Of a stretch of DNA of 64,000 nt, positions 12,200-23,888 are shown in pieces (positions within the stretch are counted from its first letter, which is position 1; each line of letters begins with the position of its first letter). A model generated the notes under the pieces. That model searched no databases. It worked only from the letters and a program-made list of their open reading frames with translations, and had not been told where the DNA came from. This stretch comes from Cladorhizidae sp. MBARI D1340-BT2 (taxonomy: Eukaryota; Porifera; Demospongiae; Poecilosclerida; Cladorhizidae): NCBI GenBank assembly GCA_028752905.1, contig JAQNBH010000006.1, forward strand, positions 28,752,275-28,816,274, in the 5' to 3' direction. The translations under genes and the position numbers were made by a program.

Positions 12200-12603
12200 T
12201 TCTATGTGACGAGCACTCGCTCATTATTCCCAGAGCTGATGATGAGCTGATTCTCCACACTGTTGCCTCCATCCTCGGAATTGGTGCAGTACTCTCAGTA
12301 AAGAGGGTGGGAGAGGAACAACCCATCGCCTACTTCTCTAAGCGAACCACTCTCGCCGAAACAAACTACACTGTTTCCGGACTCGAATGACTGGCTGTGG
12401 TCAATGCTGTCGACCACTTTGCTATTCATCTAATTGGCTGCCACTTCACTGTCCTCACAGACTAACAGGCTCTGCTAGCTCTACAATGGTCTACTCGACT
12501 GACAGGCAGACTGATGCGCTGGGGACTGGCCCTACAAGTGTTCCAGTTCGAACTTAAGTACCAGCCAGGCATGTTACATCAGAACGCTGATGGATTGTCG
12601 TGA
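12200..12603 (+). pseudogene. RNase H domain, end of pol
   Basis: The gypsy-type RNase H follows RT. The motif that normally reads TDAS is TVAS (LHTVASILGIGAVLS, about 12256-12300), so a catalytic Asp is lost. QPIAYFSKRTTLAETNY follows at 12320-12372. A stop at 12388-12390 falls where these domains normally continue (ELLAVV). The YQPGMLHQNADGLS end motif lies at 12559-12600. After it only about 165 bp remain before the polypurine tract, leaving no room for a downstream integrase. Confidence 0.85.
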
Positions 12604-12766
12604 CAATGCAGGCCTGAAGATGAAGCGCTGGTGAGAGTGACTGAGGGAGCTAGGGAAACACCGCTGATTCCGGCGCCTATTAAAGTCTCAAACATGAGAT
12701 CAGATCCACAATCCAACGGAGGACCTTCAGCTGGGGGAGGAGGTGTTTCATCTCAGGAGGGGGAGA

Positions 12767-13140
12767 TGTTGAGGGCAGACTCATCAACATGGACCATGGA
12801 TGACCTTTAGGCATTAACACATAGAGTACTGAGGGACAAGTTTTGTCACACCAAACAGACTTAGATATTATATAGCCTAATGTGTGCCTACCTAGTATAT
12901 GGAACTTTGCTGAGTGTATGTAAGAATGTGTGACATCCTGTTTCCTGGTAAGTCAGGATATAAGAACCCTGACTGACCGAGGTTCAAGAGCTTTGTCTTG
13001 TCCTGTAATTGCAACTTTGTGTCTTCACTAATAATCTAAATTCTCTAATTGCAAGATACAGGTGCTATTTACATAAGCATAGCTCTGGTGGCAGCAATTT
13101 ATACAATCACTTGAGGGTTAGACTGGACTAACACTCAACA
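12767..13140 (+). repeat. 3' LTR (374 bp)
   Basis: Starts TGTTGAGGGCAGACTC directly after the purine tract, ends CACTCAACA, and is followed by target duplication GTGTC. It is slightly shorter than the 5' LTR because of small indels. Confidence 0.93.
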
Positions 13141-13145
13141 GTGTC

Positions 13146-14100
13146 CCTGAGCAGAATGGCAGAGGAATATTCAGCCAGAGCAGCTAATTAAGTGAATATC
13201 CAATCCTACAAAATATTTCAATATCTTTGAATACAGATGCTCTTGATGATGGTGACATCCACCCGGAGTCAGGGAAGATTGCAGCTGGTGTAACAGTAGT
13301 TTCCATTGAGATGGACTATTAGCACTCAGGCTTGTAGAAGTCAGAGGTGAGGATGTAGAAGACTTGGAGGGAGAAGGAAACTCTAACAGATGGCAAAATA
13401 GCAATAGTACTGTCATGTGATCAAGTTCACAGACCCACCTATCTGCAAGCTAAAACAATAGAGCATGGTGTTCCATTACTTCATTAGTGCACATCCTATA
13501 ATAGGTCACAGAGCAATGACGTAACGATGACAGTGATAAATCAAACTTGAACTGGTAGCTGCTACAACTCTTAGCTTGACCTCAGTCAGTGATTACTGTG
13601 GGGTATTATCTGGTAAAGGAATTTTGGTGAGATATCATCACGAGTCATTTGTACCTAATTAGCTGCACACTAGACATCTAGCTTGAGCGAAGTCACATTT
13701 TGCCAGCAAGCCAAGACCATGATCTCTCTAAATAAAATATCTCTAACAAGGACATTCAGCTTTTGGTTTGTTACAGATGCTAGCAGGTCGGGGTTACACA
13801 AGTTGCACCCTTCTCTAGAAATGAAAAAGCTAGTTATTCAGAGAAGTTCCTCCGTGTTCCCTGTAGCAATAGAGATTGACACTTTGAAGGTTGGAGAAAG
13901 GTTTGAAGAAACCTCATTTAAAATGGAGCCTTCTCGGCATAATTATGTTATTTTTTAATGGAATTTACTCAAACATCCTCTAGTGACAACAATTTTGATG
14001 GTGAGATTGTGAACGTCTTAGAAAAGTTATGACGAATTGTGTGACTGCACGAGTATTGGTGGGACTTGGGAACTCTGCGAGTATTGTACCTGTGTAGTAG
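13146..14100. other. No gene recognised
   Basis: Host flank of the retrotransposon. An open frame of about 90 codons at 13683-13958 has no motif I recognise and no clear splice context, so I do not call it a gene. Confidence 0.4.
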
Positions 14101-14104
14101 AGAC

Positions 14105-14375
14105 ATCGGTCAGTCTGCACCCCTAAGGGAAGTTCTAACTTAAGTTTGTCTCTACGCACACCTTAAGGGAAGTTGTAACGTCTGTCCATTCTTATGCACA
14201 ACCAAAGGGAATTAGATGTCTGTCTGTCTGTACACACACTCCAAGGGAGGTTGTTACGTCTGTCCGTCCTTATGCACATCCAAAGGGAAGTAGATGTCGA
14301 TCTGTCTGTACACACACTCCAAGGGAAGTTGTAATGTCAGTCCCTATGTATGCACCCCTAAGGGAAGATGGCATG
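14105..14375 (+). repeat. Degenerate ~60-70 bp tandem repeat
   Basis: Repeated words GTCTGTC.GT..TATGCACA.CC.AAGGGAAGT and GTCTGTCTGTACACACACTCCAAGGGA alternate about five times. The copies are diverged and unequal in length. Confidence 0.6.
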
Positions 14376-14659
14376 CCGACAAAACTTCGCCAGAAAGAGA
14401 TAGATACCGGAGTTGTTTTTGTTTTATCCAGATCCTGATGCAGGGCAACCTTCAGGGATATATATGCAAATGCACTTTTCACATTCCCGATGATGCCACA
14501 CATTATGCAACATGGTTCATTATTACCAACAAACTACACCAGCTACGTTGGAGGTTGCATAATGCAATAAGTTTGCCAGTGAGGCTGTCTCTATCCCTGC
14601 TCTATTAGGAGAAACTGCAGTTACTGATATGGAGAGATTTGCAGAGGATAGCACCTTCA

Positions 14660-15590
14660 GGACTACATGACCCTAGCATCCAAGTCACCTCGTACTACAT
14701 GACCAATGTATCCAAGCCACCTTGTACTACATGACAAGCGTATCCAAGCCACCTGCTACTACCTGACTAGTGTATCCAAGCCACCTGGTACTACATGACC
14801 AGTGTATCCAAGCCACCAGGTACTACATGACCAGTGTATCCAAGCACCCTGGTACTACATGACCAGTGTATCCAAGCCATCTGGTACTACCTGACTAGTG
14901 TATCCAAGCCACCTGGTACTACATGACCAGTGTATCCAAGCCACCTGGTACTACATGACCAGTGTATCCAAGCCACTTGGTACTACATGACCACTGTATC
15001 CAAGCCACCTGGTACTACTTGACTAGTGTATCCAAGCCACCTGGTGCTACATGACCAGTGTATCCAAGCCACCTGGTACTACATGACCAGTGTATCCAAG
15101 CCACCTGGTACTACCTGACTAGTGTATCCAAGCCACCTGGTAACATGACCAGTGTATCCAAGCCACCTGGTTCTACATGACAAGTGTATCCAAGCCACCT
15201 GGTACTATATCACCAGTGTATCCAGGCCACCTGGTACTACATGACCAGTGAATCCAAGCCACCTGGTACTACATGACCAGTGTATCCAATTGGTACTACA
15301 TGACCAGTGTATCCAATTGGTACTACATGACCAGTGTATCCAAGCCACCTGGCTACATGACCAGTGTATCTAAGCCACCTGGTACTACATTACTAGTGTA
15401 TCCAAGCCACCTGGTACTACATGACCAGTGTATCTAATTGATACTACATGACCAGTGTATCCAAGCCACCTGGTACTACATGACCAGTGTATCCAAGCCA
15501 CCTGGTACTACATGACAAGTGTATCCAAGCCACCTGGTACTACATGACCAGTGTATCCAAGCCACTTGGTACTACATGACCACCTGGTTA
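14660..15590 (+). repeat. 32-bp minisatellite, left part
   Basis: Some 29 copies of a 32-bp unit beginning TACTACATGACCAGTGTATC and ending CAAGCCACCTGG. Shortened variants (for example TATCCAATTGG) appear at about 15285-15330 and 15430. It continues past a solo LTR as 16190-16470. Confidence 0.95.
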
Positions 15591-16189
15591 CATGATGTCA
15601 GGGAATTCTCTCTCCCTGGCTGAGTTCAAAACAGCCCGGCATGAAGCCAAACCAGCAGTTAGTGGTCAAGCTGTACACCAGATATGTGGAAACCATTGTA
15701 GCGAGTGTGGGAACAGACGAAGGACCTCACGACCAGACACTATAAAGGATGTGGTCCACCTGCCTGAGGAAAGATCTACACACCCCTCACCTGATAAGAC
15801 AAGACATTGGATTGGTCGCCAAGAGTCGGTGCCATGATGACCTGATGTCATCAAACATAGTAGTTCGAACAGTATATAAGAAACAACTACTGAGTAGTTA
15901 GCAGATAGCTGAATATTGCCAGAGACTTCTGCAACCAGCAATTAAGAACTGTTAGATAAGAATTGTCATGGCTGGTGTATTTATGTATCTCATAATTATA
16001 ATATAACTATCTGTAGATATATTTGGGAATCCAGTAAGTCTGTTGAGAGTTGCTGAGTTTGGCATGTTCTGAGGATTGCCAGTAGGACAGACTGGGAATC
16101 AAAGATCAGGCATCGCGTTAAGACCAGGGATCTGCTCAGCCAGCTATAGTGTCCGTACAGGAAGTAGGCTGGTTTTTCATAACACATGA
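15591..16189 (+). mobile_element. Solo LTR (589 bp) inserted in the minisatellite
   Basis: 15596-16184 begins TGTCAGGGAATTC and ends TTTTTCATAACA. It is flanked by CATGA at 15591-15595 and 16185-16189, a 5-bp target duplication derived from the repeat unit. TG...CA ends plus a 5-bp duplication and no internal genes fit LTR-LTR recombination. A TATA-like GTATATAAG lies at 15871. Its sequence is related to LTR fragments at 34648-35061 and 35753-35827: all share the order GATTGGTC, TGGTGCCAT, then CGATCTG/GGATCTG near the 3' end. Confidence 0.8.
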
Positions 16190-16470
16190 CCAGTGTACTA
16201 CATGACCAGTGTATCCAAGCCACCTGGTACTACATGACCAGTGTATCCAAGCCACTTGGTACTACATGACCAGTGTATCCAAGCCACCTGGTTATATGAC
16301 CAGTGTATCCAAGCCACTTGGTACTACATGACCAGTGTAACCAAGCCACCTGGTACTACATGACCAGTGTATCCAAGCCACCTGGTACTACATCACTAGT
16401 GTATCAAAGCCACCTGGTACTACATGACTAGTGTATCCAAGCCTCCTGGTACTACATGACTAGTGTACCC
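16190..16470 (+). repeat. 32-bp minisatellite, right part
   Basis: About eight further copies of the 32-bp unit seen at 14660-15590, in the same orientation and register across the LTR insertion. Confidence 0.93.
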
Positions 16471-16477
16471 ACCTGGG

Positions 16478-16830
16478 ACACACAATCATTGCTCTAAATA
16501 AGAACATACATGCAGTATTATTATATGAAGGCCCATCATTGCTCCAGTTAATTAACATACAAGCAGTTAATGCATACAGAAGCCACTCATTCGTCCATTT
16601 AACGAACATACATTCAGTACAATTATACGGAGGCATCTCATTGATCCATGTGATGAACATACATGCAGTATAAGTAAGGAGGCCACCTATTGCTGCATGC
16701 AATGAACATACATGCTGTTCATATATACAAAGCATATTGTTCGCTCCTTATAATGAACACACATGCAGGAAAAATATATGTATGCTACTTATTCCTCATG
16801 TGAAGAACATACATGCAGTACTGAGCGAGG
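16478..16830 (+). repeat. Degenerate ~50-70 bp tandem repeat
   Basis: Six or seven copies centred on GAACATACATGCAGTA, separated by variable CCAC/TCATTGCTCCAT words. It abuts the 32-bp array. No coding potential. Confidence 0.7.
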
Positions 16831-18115
16831 GATGATGGTTCATCACAAAAGTTATTTATAGTCCACATACAATAGGGCATGAAGTGTTTATTGTGCTAGT
16901 GGACTTTCATTATTGAAAACACTTTTTGATATGAAGTATTACAGTGATAACATCACAATTGGCATTTTCAACATTTGTTAGTTGGCCTAGAAATACTCTA
17001 GGGACAACTTGATCTTTCAGGGTCCCTCTTTTGCCTATTCTTCCAAATTCAGAGAATTCACATGTTTTATGCTCCATGGATTAGCAGCCATTCATTTAGG
17101 CAGCCTGCAAGTCGGTCTATTCAACCAATGGTCTTCTCATATATTGTGTCGGGAGAGAGTCATGTTGTGTAAGGGATTGCAGCAAGATTGACAGGAAGCT
17201 GTTCAACGTAAGGCATTTTTTCTAGGTATTGGAGAAGAAAGCTGAAGAGAAGATTAGCCTGTGTGATTTTATAGTGTCCACTTATAAAAATATGTACTTA
17301 GCACGGGAGTTGGTGGGAGGGGGAAAGGGTTTGAAGTGTGAAATATTTGCAGAAGATGACTATTAAAATAATCTCCTAGAAAGATCACTTTGCAATATTC
17401 AGTGATTATCCCTAAAATATTTACAGGTGTCCTTAATAATGGGTTATAATTTATTGTAAATTGATTTATCGGCTGTATGTGGCTGTTTACAGAGCATAAA
17501 CACTCAAAGTGAAGCAACTATCTGTTTTGCAACGTGTCGTTATTCAAATTTGCAAACAACACCTTCACCACCAGCCACTCCCTCTATTTTGAGCATTAGA
17601 TAAACCACACCCTCATGATGAACCACATCCTAGATTGTTCCTCCCCCCCACCCCATCCTCTTAGTCGCTTAACCGCACCTACAGATACTCCGATCCATCC
17701 TCCAGTGGCTCAATCAGTGGAATTGAGGGGGGGGGGGGGGGTTATGGCGCACAGGAAATCTGTGAGGGAAACTTGCCCAATTCATGTTCATACAAGCATT
17801 TGAAGAATTTGAATTAAAATACCTATAACATCATCCCGCTCTCCCTGTGTGCCTGGTGTTACAGAGAATTGTTGCCAGTTTCTCTCTAGCAGAGAGCACC
17901 AGGACCCAGCATCAGGTTTTTTCCCCTGGGAACATAACATTGCCATTTCTGTTCAAAGAAGAATAGTACAATATATACTATATAGTATGGTGAAGAACAG
18001 TCTGAATATGATGCTTTTATGTGTATGTACCATATCTATGCTCACATTCAAGCAATGGTCCTGGTTTAAATATGAAAATGCAGCCAGTGCTGTATGTTTT
18101 CTGATTGAATTTTTT
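16831..18115. other. No gene recognised; contains a G15 tract
   Basis: AT-rich DNA without recognisable exons. A run of 15 G lies at 17727-17741, preceded by C-rich sequence at 17640-17705. An open frame at 17849-18118 has no recognisable motif. Confidence 0.45.
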
Positions 18116-18116
18116 T

Positions 18117-18355
18117 AACTCTTAGACCCCGAGCGGCCGATTTTTAGGCCGATACCTAGAGTAGTATATACCCGAGCGGCGGATTTTTCGGCTTTTGTTT
18201 CCTTTTTTAAAATTTTTTATTTTTTTAATTTTTATGTATTATAATTTTTTTGGGCATTATAATCAACTTTAAACTTTTTAGTAATTTTTTTCTCCAGGAC
18301 CACAGGGTGGCAGGCACGCATATATTAGGGAGCATAGGGTTCTAAGGGTTTTAAT
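18117..18355. mobile_element. Possible short inverted-repeat element
   Basis: The left end AACTCTTAGACCCCGAGCGGC and the reverse complement of the right end (AACCCTTAGAACCCTATG) are similar. Two subterminal copies of CCGAGCGGC(C/G)GATTTTT occur at about 18129 and 18172. TTAA precedes the left end and TTTTAA follows the right, so a piggyBac-type element is possible. No transposase is present and the ends are imperfect. Confidence 0.3.
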
Positions 18356-18814
18356 GTAGTTTTTGGAACTGCAGGTTGGAATGTGAAGTGGATTCCCACA
18401 CACATGAAACTCCTTTTACAGTACATCGCTTAGTCTTGAATAGTTATAACAACTCTGATCAATAGAGCTCCACAAACACTACAGATTGAATCCCATTTTT
18501 ATTAATTTTTAAAATGAATTATGCTCATGTGAGGAGGTTTCTAAATAATATATTAGAAGCACCTTGTGGGTGTGAGTTTTGGAGCTGCATAGATCATGTA
18601 CACTTCATTGTATGGACTATATAATAGAGAGCTTAACTGGTTAAACTTTCAGTGTATTCTATTTTCATATTAAAAATATTGCATCATTATACCTCTGCCA
18701 AAGTTACATGCAACCAAAGTGGGAGTACATCTACTTGAACTGGACCTAATTGTTGACCCTGATGGAAAGTGGTAGCCCGTTGAAGTATTTATCTTGGACT
18801 AGAGCAAACCCTAC

Positions 18815-19345
18815 TCTGTAAAGGTAGGGCAGGAGGCCACACCCCATGCACCCATGCCTTACACATGTCAAGGACGGGCATGAGACCACAGCACATGCAG
18901 CCATGCATTATATATGAGAAGGAAGGTGAGGAATCGACACCACATGCAACCATGCTTTATAGCTACATGTATGGGTAGGGCAGGCAGCTCACGCTATGCA
19001 TTATACATGCATTGAAGGGAAGTTGTCCACACTCCATGCAAACATATGTCATACACAGTAAGGAGGGGCAGCAACTAAAGAAAGGTAGGAGGCCACACCC
19101 CATAATTGTAAACTATTAATGAAAGGGCTGGGCTCATGCCTTATGCAAGCATGACATGCCACCATGACCTTTAGAAGGGCAAGAGATCTTACCTCACGCA
19201 ACCTTGCCTTATGGAAGAGCAATAGGCCTCACCTTATGCAGCCAAGCCTTTAAACATGTAAAGTAGTGGCACAACACCCTCTAGTGACCACTCCTTATTA
19301 ATATAATTGAACCAAGCCTTATACATGTAGAGGAACAGTGAGTTA
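18815..19345 (+). repeat. Degenerate ~65-70 bp tandem repeat
   Basis: Repeated diverged units of the form AGGCCACACC.CATGCA..CATGC.TTA.ACATG with spacer GTA.GG.AGGGCA. Around seven copies. Non-coding. Confidence 0.55.
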
Positions 19346-20457
19346 ATTTTCATCTGAAAGTTCTAATGCTGGTCGTCCATTACTGGGGACTAGAGTACTT
19401 TCCTAGAAATTAAAAAAAATTACGGTCGCACTTTTACTGACTTTTTGGCTGAAGATATAGCAGTTTTATCACAATATCATTATGTGATGACAGCACCAGA
19501 TATGACTATCATAGAGCATAACATTTTATTGTTGCATAGTCCACGCTTTCTACAGCTGGTAAGGTGAAGGTTTCTTGCAATTGGTACGCCAGAAAAGAAC
19601 TAGTTATATTGACCATAACTTGATAGGTGATAATAAGTGGTAATTTGCAACAACCAAGTATGTCTACAAGCACTCCACAAGACTAGACAAACACTAAACG
19701 TAAAATGGTCCTTAAAGTATTGGGGGACTTTACACCTGATTTTGACAGGACTGCAATAACTCCAGAATGCAACCAACTATGAGGTTGATTTTTGGGTCAA
19801 AGATTTCTTTACCCCCCTAGAATCATCAGATATAATAGCTGGAATGTGGTGTACTTAACCAGTTGAGCTAAGAGTCCTTTGTCTGGTCTCTGGTTCATTA
19901 ATTATCATAGTAACAGGTTGTAGCACATTCAGGCATGCATATGCAAAGGTAAACTGCTGATCCTCCACCCCTCTTGAGATCTTGAGATACCGGTATTCTA
20001 TTATTGTATAGTGTTGTTAAATATGTCCCTCCTCGCTCCCCCCTCAACTCAATTATAAATGCAGCCCTGAATAGTACTTAAAAGTAGACCCCAGTGATGG
20101 ACAGTTACTAACAAGCATAGTAAGTCTATACACTGCTTACTTATACCAGTTGGCTGACCTTTACCCCTGGATGCTTGTTGCAGCTGCCTGTGGTTAGGGA
20201 GGTGATGTAACTGGTGATCTGTAGCAAAGTGCATGATTGCGCATATGATAGTGATTGTGATTAGTTTACTGTTTGCTCTCCTCTCCATGATTGATTCTAC
20301 CCAAACTCATATAGCATCCCTGTTTCTCATGCCACATCTGTGGAGCTAGTTGTCTACTGCATCTCACTGTTGAAGGCTTCTACTAACTTCATTTGAGAGC
20401 GACCCTCTTGCCCAGCTGGTTCTGAGTGGAGGTTTTGCTAGTATAGTAAATGACTAA
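19346..20457. other. No gene; fragment of a diverged duplication
   Basis: A segment near 19545-19605 (CTGGTAAGGTGAAGGTTTCTTGCA...) recurs at 42475-42530. GGCTGACCTTTACCCC near 20152 recurs at 42669. These tie the region to the 41-42.7 kb area. No exon is recognised. Confidence 0.45.
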
Positions 20458-21225
20458 TTTTGGGGGAGACGGGTGCATTTTTTATATAAAAAAAAAGAAA
20501 AAAGTGGGGTACCAGTTTATAGCTCCATAGATTCTGTAAACTTCATGGTATGTACTTGATATATAGCTCAAAAGATAGTGTTCTCTGTGTGCTTAATTTC
20601 GATACAAATTTTTTTTCATGCATATAACTATTGCCAGGTTACTGGAAGTAAAGTGGAGGGATCCTCAAAACCTGAATGCCTGATTTCGCCGCATAAATAT
20701 CTCTAGATTGCCAAGTGCTAGAGAGTTGAAATTAACATTAGTGACTAGAAGAAGCCCTACTCTATTGAATGAGTGTTTTGATTAGGCGCTAAAACGTAAG
20801 TACGTGGTCAAATGCTTGGTTGTAAAATGAATTTTGTTAAAATTCCATAAAATTTAATTTTCCACCTGTGCGCTTGCTTGACCAGTACTTACATTGTAGC
20901 ACCTTATTAAAAATAGAGTAGGGCTTTCTCTAACCACTGGTGCTAATTTCAACTCTCTAGCACTAGGCGATCTGGATATATTTATGTGGCAAAATCAGGC
21001 ATACAGGTTTTGAGGCTACTTCCACTTTAGTTTCAGTAACTTGCCTATAGCTATCATATGAAAAATATTTTAGTATCAAAGCGAGCATACGGAGAGACCA
21101 ATCTATTGAGCTATATATCAAGTCCATACCATGAAGTTTACAGAATCTATGGTGCTATAAAGTGGTAACCACAAGATTGTTTTTTATAATTTAAAAATGC
21201 ACCTGTCACCCCTAACAAACTCAAA
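20458..21225. mobile_element. Foldback element, copy 1
   Basis: An almost palindromic element with arms of about 380 bp. The left arm starts GGGGGAGACGGGTGCATTTTTT and the right arm ends AAAAATGCACCTGTCACCCC. The left arm has CTCCATAGATTCTGTAAACTTCATGG at about 20541-20566; its inverse, CCATGAAGTTTACAGAATCT, is at about 21130. The centre is near 20840. No open frame is conserved between copies, so it is a non-autonomous family. Other copies: 23512-23888 (half), 27832-28605 and 56805-57475. Confidence 0.85.
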
Positions 21226-22365
21226 GTTGACTACTTGCTAACTGATCAATGATGTTTATATTTTGTAAGAATAATTCGTTCTATAACAGATTAAGTGTTG
21301 TGAAACATAGTCAAATCATTGGGTAATATTTTGTAAGGATGTACATGTAACCCTGTCTATGTGTCGTGTAACACAGTCTGTGATGTGTTATGATGGAACT
21401 CAATTTTGAATGTAATACCATATTTCATTAACTGATTCACCTTTTTAAGCTGATATCTTCAAATTGGGACATTCGTCATAAAACGTGCTAAAAACAAGAT
21501 TTTTACCTGAACATGTGCAGAAGGATACAGCATTATTACATTAAACTTTATTTCTTGTTTAGTTTGTGGGATTGGGTGGAGGAAGCGATAAAAATATAGA
21601 AATGAATAAAACTGATTGACAAGCCAAAAATTGCCATCATAAACTGTCCCTTCCTTACATTTGCTGCTGTCTCTGCAAGTCAATGAGAGCTGTATATTCA
21701 CCTATGCTAGCCTGAAATCCCTAAGAATATCTTATCTCTTTAGAAGAAAATTCACTCCTGGTTGGATTTCTGTGTCAGCATCTAGGATGGTTATGCATTG
21801 AAGGTGCTAGCAAATATCACGAGGCAAAGAGTTACCCTCTACAAGTTTCTCCTGGAAAAGTTGGGCATTAGTAGTAGCTAGCTGTTCTGACAGCAGTAAG
21901 GGTAGCATTACCTTTACTAGAGTTTACAGGATCCCATCCAAGGACAAAAATGTCAACTAACAAGTGTAGCATACTAATTTTAATGGAATCAAGTCAGCAT
22001 TTTCTTCTCCGTAACTAGTGATCCCTTATCAACATACTTATGTAAGCCAGAAATTGATTAAATCATATTATCCACAGAGATCAGAATGCTCACTTAGCTG
22101 CCATCAAGCTCAAATGCACTCTCCCTGCGACATCCATCATTGTCCGTGGGACGGGATCCAGGATGAACTATTTAAAGTTAATGCTATCCTTTCTGGTGTT
22201 AACACCTTCACAAGTTTTACATCCCAGATTCCACTGCAAAGATCTTGCTCTATCGTGGCCCAAATCAGCAGAAGACTGTAAACAATGTATCAAAGGACAC
22301 TAACTCATTTCTCAAAGTCTAAACTATTGAGAGAGTTTACTGGTAGGCACAAGTAGCCTAGTATA
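21226..22365. other. No gene recognised
   Basis: The first 100 bp (GATGTTTATATTTTGTAA and neighbouring words) resemble the flank after the half-copy foldback at 23890, so the similarity extends beyond the element itself. The remainder is unassigned AT-rich DNA. Confidence 0.4.
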
Positions 22366-23511
22366 GGAAAAACAGCTTGCTAAAACAGCAGAATGCCCAT
22401 AAAGATTCCTTCGAGGACAGTGGTTGCGATCAGCGATTGCTAACAGCATTTTTCTTGTCAAATCAGACTTGTTAATAATAACCTCCCTTTCGATTGCAAC
22501 CACCCTTCAAATAGAAATTGCAGGTAGATGGACTGAAGTAAATATTATCTGCAGTTGCTATTAGAAAATATATAGAAATTTTATCCCTAGCCAATTTCCT
22601 TTAGATAGGTTTGGGTCTTTCCATTCACATCCTTTATACTTGCTTGCAAAACTGATTAAGTTATGATTTTAATAGCCTTAACACCATTTTAGATCAGTTC
22701 TTGTAAGTTGCTAGAGTATTAAAAGGCACCTGTACATACTCCACCCCCTAATGCTGCAGGGATAACTAATGTTGTTCTAATACAGCTGGTACAAAGCAGC
22801 CACCATACTAGAGCTTGGAATAACAATCCCATTGAAGAGACACCTCCCACACAAGTGCATGTACTTGACTGTCAAATGCTGAACGTTCTATTTTAAGTAG
22901 CATTTAGGGGGCCTAACTTCTACCACTTTTGTCTATTTTAGTTACCTAAAGTGTGGTTGTTAAGCCTCTCATGTTTAGTTACCTAAAGTTGTTAAGTTAA
23001 GTTATGGTATCTTGCTATGAAGCACTGTTCTCAAAGTCCTTGAAACATGCACCAATTATGAGCATTTGAACAAGCTTCATGATTAGTGTAACATATTTCC
23101 CAGAACATTGAGGCAAGAATTGTAATAGCATAACCAAGCCTATTTATAGCTGCAACTCTCTGTAACTGTCCACAGTTTCCTAACGAGTATCTTGCTGCTC
23201 CATTGCATGACATTAGTAACCTTTCCCAAGTGATCTAGTAGCACAGGATGCTCCTCCTGCATGTCCTCTAAATTGCCCAAAAAATTTCCAATGTCCCAAT
23301 GATGGTATAACTGGATCGTAAAGGATATCAACATTAAGCCTGTCACAAGAATTGCATATTTCATGATAACTGATCTTCAAAAGGTTTTATAGATGAATAA
23401 ACTTTGCTGAATAAAACAAATTGCAAAGAATGCAGGATAGACCATCTATAGGTCGTTACATCAACTCAGGAGCCGCGGTACTTAATTTAATATGGTTTGG
23501 GAGTCTTATGA
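22366..23511. repeat. Diverged duplicated segment, copy 1
   Basis: Colinear with 41024-42140. Shared words include CAGTGGTTG.GATCAGCGATTG, GTTGCTATTAGAAAAT, ACTCCACCCCCTAATGCTGCAG and CTCAGGAGCC....GGTTTGGGAGT. On the minus strand both copies keep related peptide fragments (RYSLGNCGQLQRVAAI here; KYSLGKSEQLQTIAAM in the other), but neither has a long frame. A decayed gene or an old mobile element are both possible. A foldback half-element interrupts the end at 23512. Confidence 0.7.
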
Positions 23512-23888
23512 ATTTCATTAATTTTCCACCCACACGCTTGACTACGTACTTACATTTTAGCACCAAATCAAAACTGTCATTGTATAGTGTAGGGCTTCCT
23601 GTAGCCACTGGTGCTAATTTCAACTCTCTAGCACTTGGCAATCTGCAGATATTTATGCACCAAAATCATGCATTCAGGTATTTTAGGATCCTTCCACTTG
23701 TAGCTCCTGTAACATGGCTATAGTTATATCTATGAAAAATATTTTAGTATCAACATAGAGCACTCAGAGAGACCTATCTTTTGAGCTGTATATAAAGTCC
23801 ATAACATGAAGTTTGCAGAATCTATGGAGCTATAAAGTGGTAATCACAAGTTGTTGTTTTTTAATTAAAAAAATGCACCTGTCATCCC
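23512..23888. mobile_element. Foldback element, single right arm
   Basis: Matches the right half of the foldback at 20458-21225, from TTTTCCACCCACACGCTTGAC to AAAAATGCACCTGTCATCCC. The left arm is missing, so the insertion is partial or one arm was lost. Confidence 0.8.

Larger units (their letters stand above)
8380..13145 (+). mobile_element. Ty3/gypsy-type LTR retrotransposon, complete ends, inactive
   Basis: Both LTRs start TGTTGAGGG and end CTCAACA. The element is flanked by a perfect 5-bp target duplication GTGTC at 8380-8384 and 13141-13145, so the ends are well fixed. Order inside: 5' LTR; primer-binding-like site at 8769; gag with a CCHC knuckle; protease remnant; integrase remnants; reverse transcriptase; RNase H; polypurine tract AGGAGGGGGAGA at 12755-12766; 3' LTR. 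Many stops and frameshifts break the polyprotein, so it cannot act on its own. Clear LTR-to-LTR differences suggest it is not a recent insertion. Integrase before RT is unusual for Ty3/gypsy and matches the order described for Gmr1-like elements. Confidence 0.92.

Noticed and set aside
14660..16470. Evenly spaced 32-bp repeats as a CRISPR array
   Set aside because: Units are contiguous with no unique spacers, and the context is eukaryotic. The 32-bp, 58-bp and 68-bp arrays are all ordinary minisatellites.
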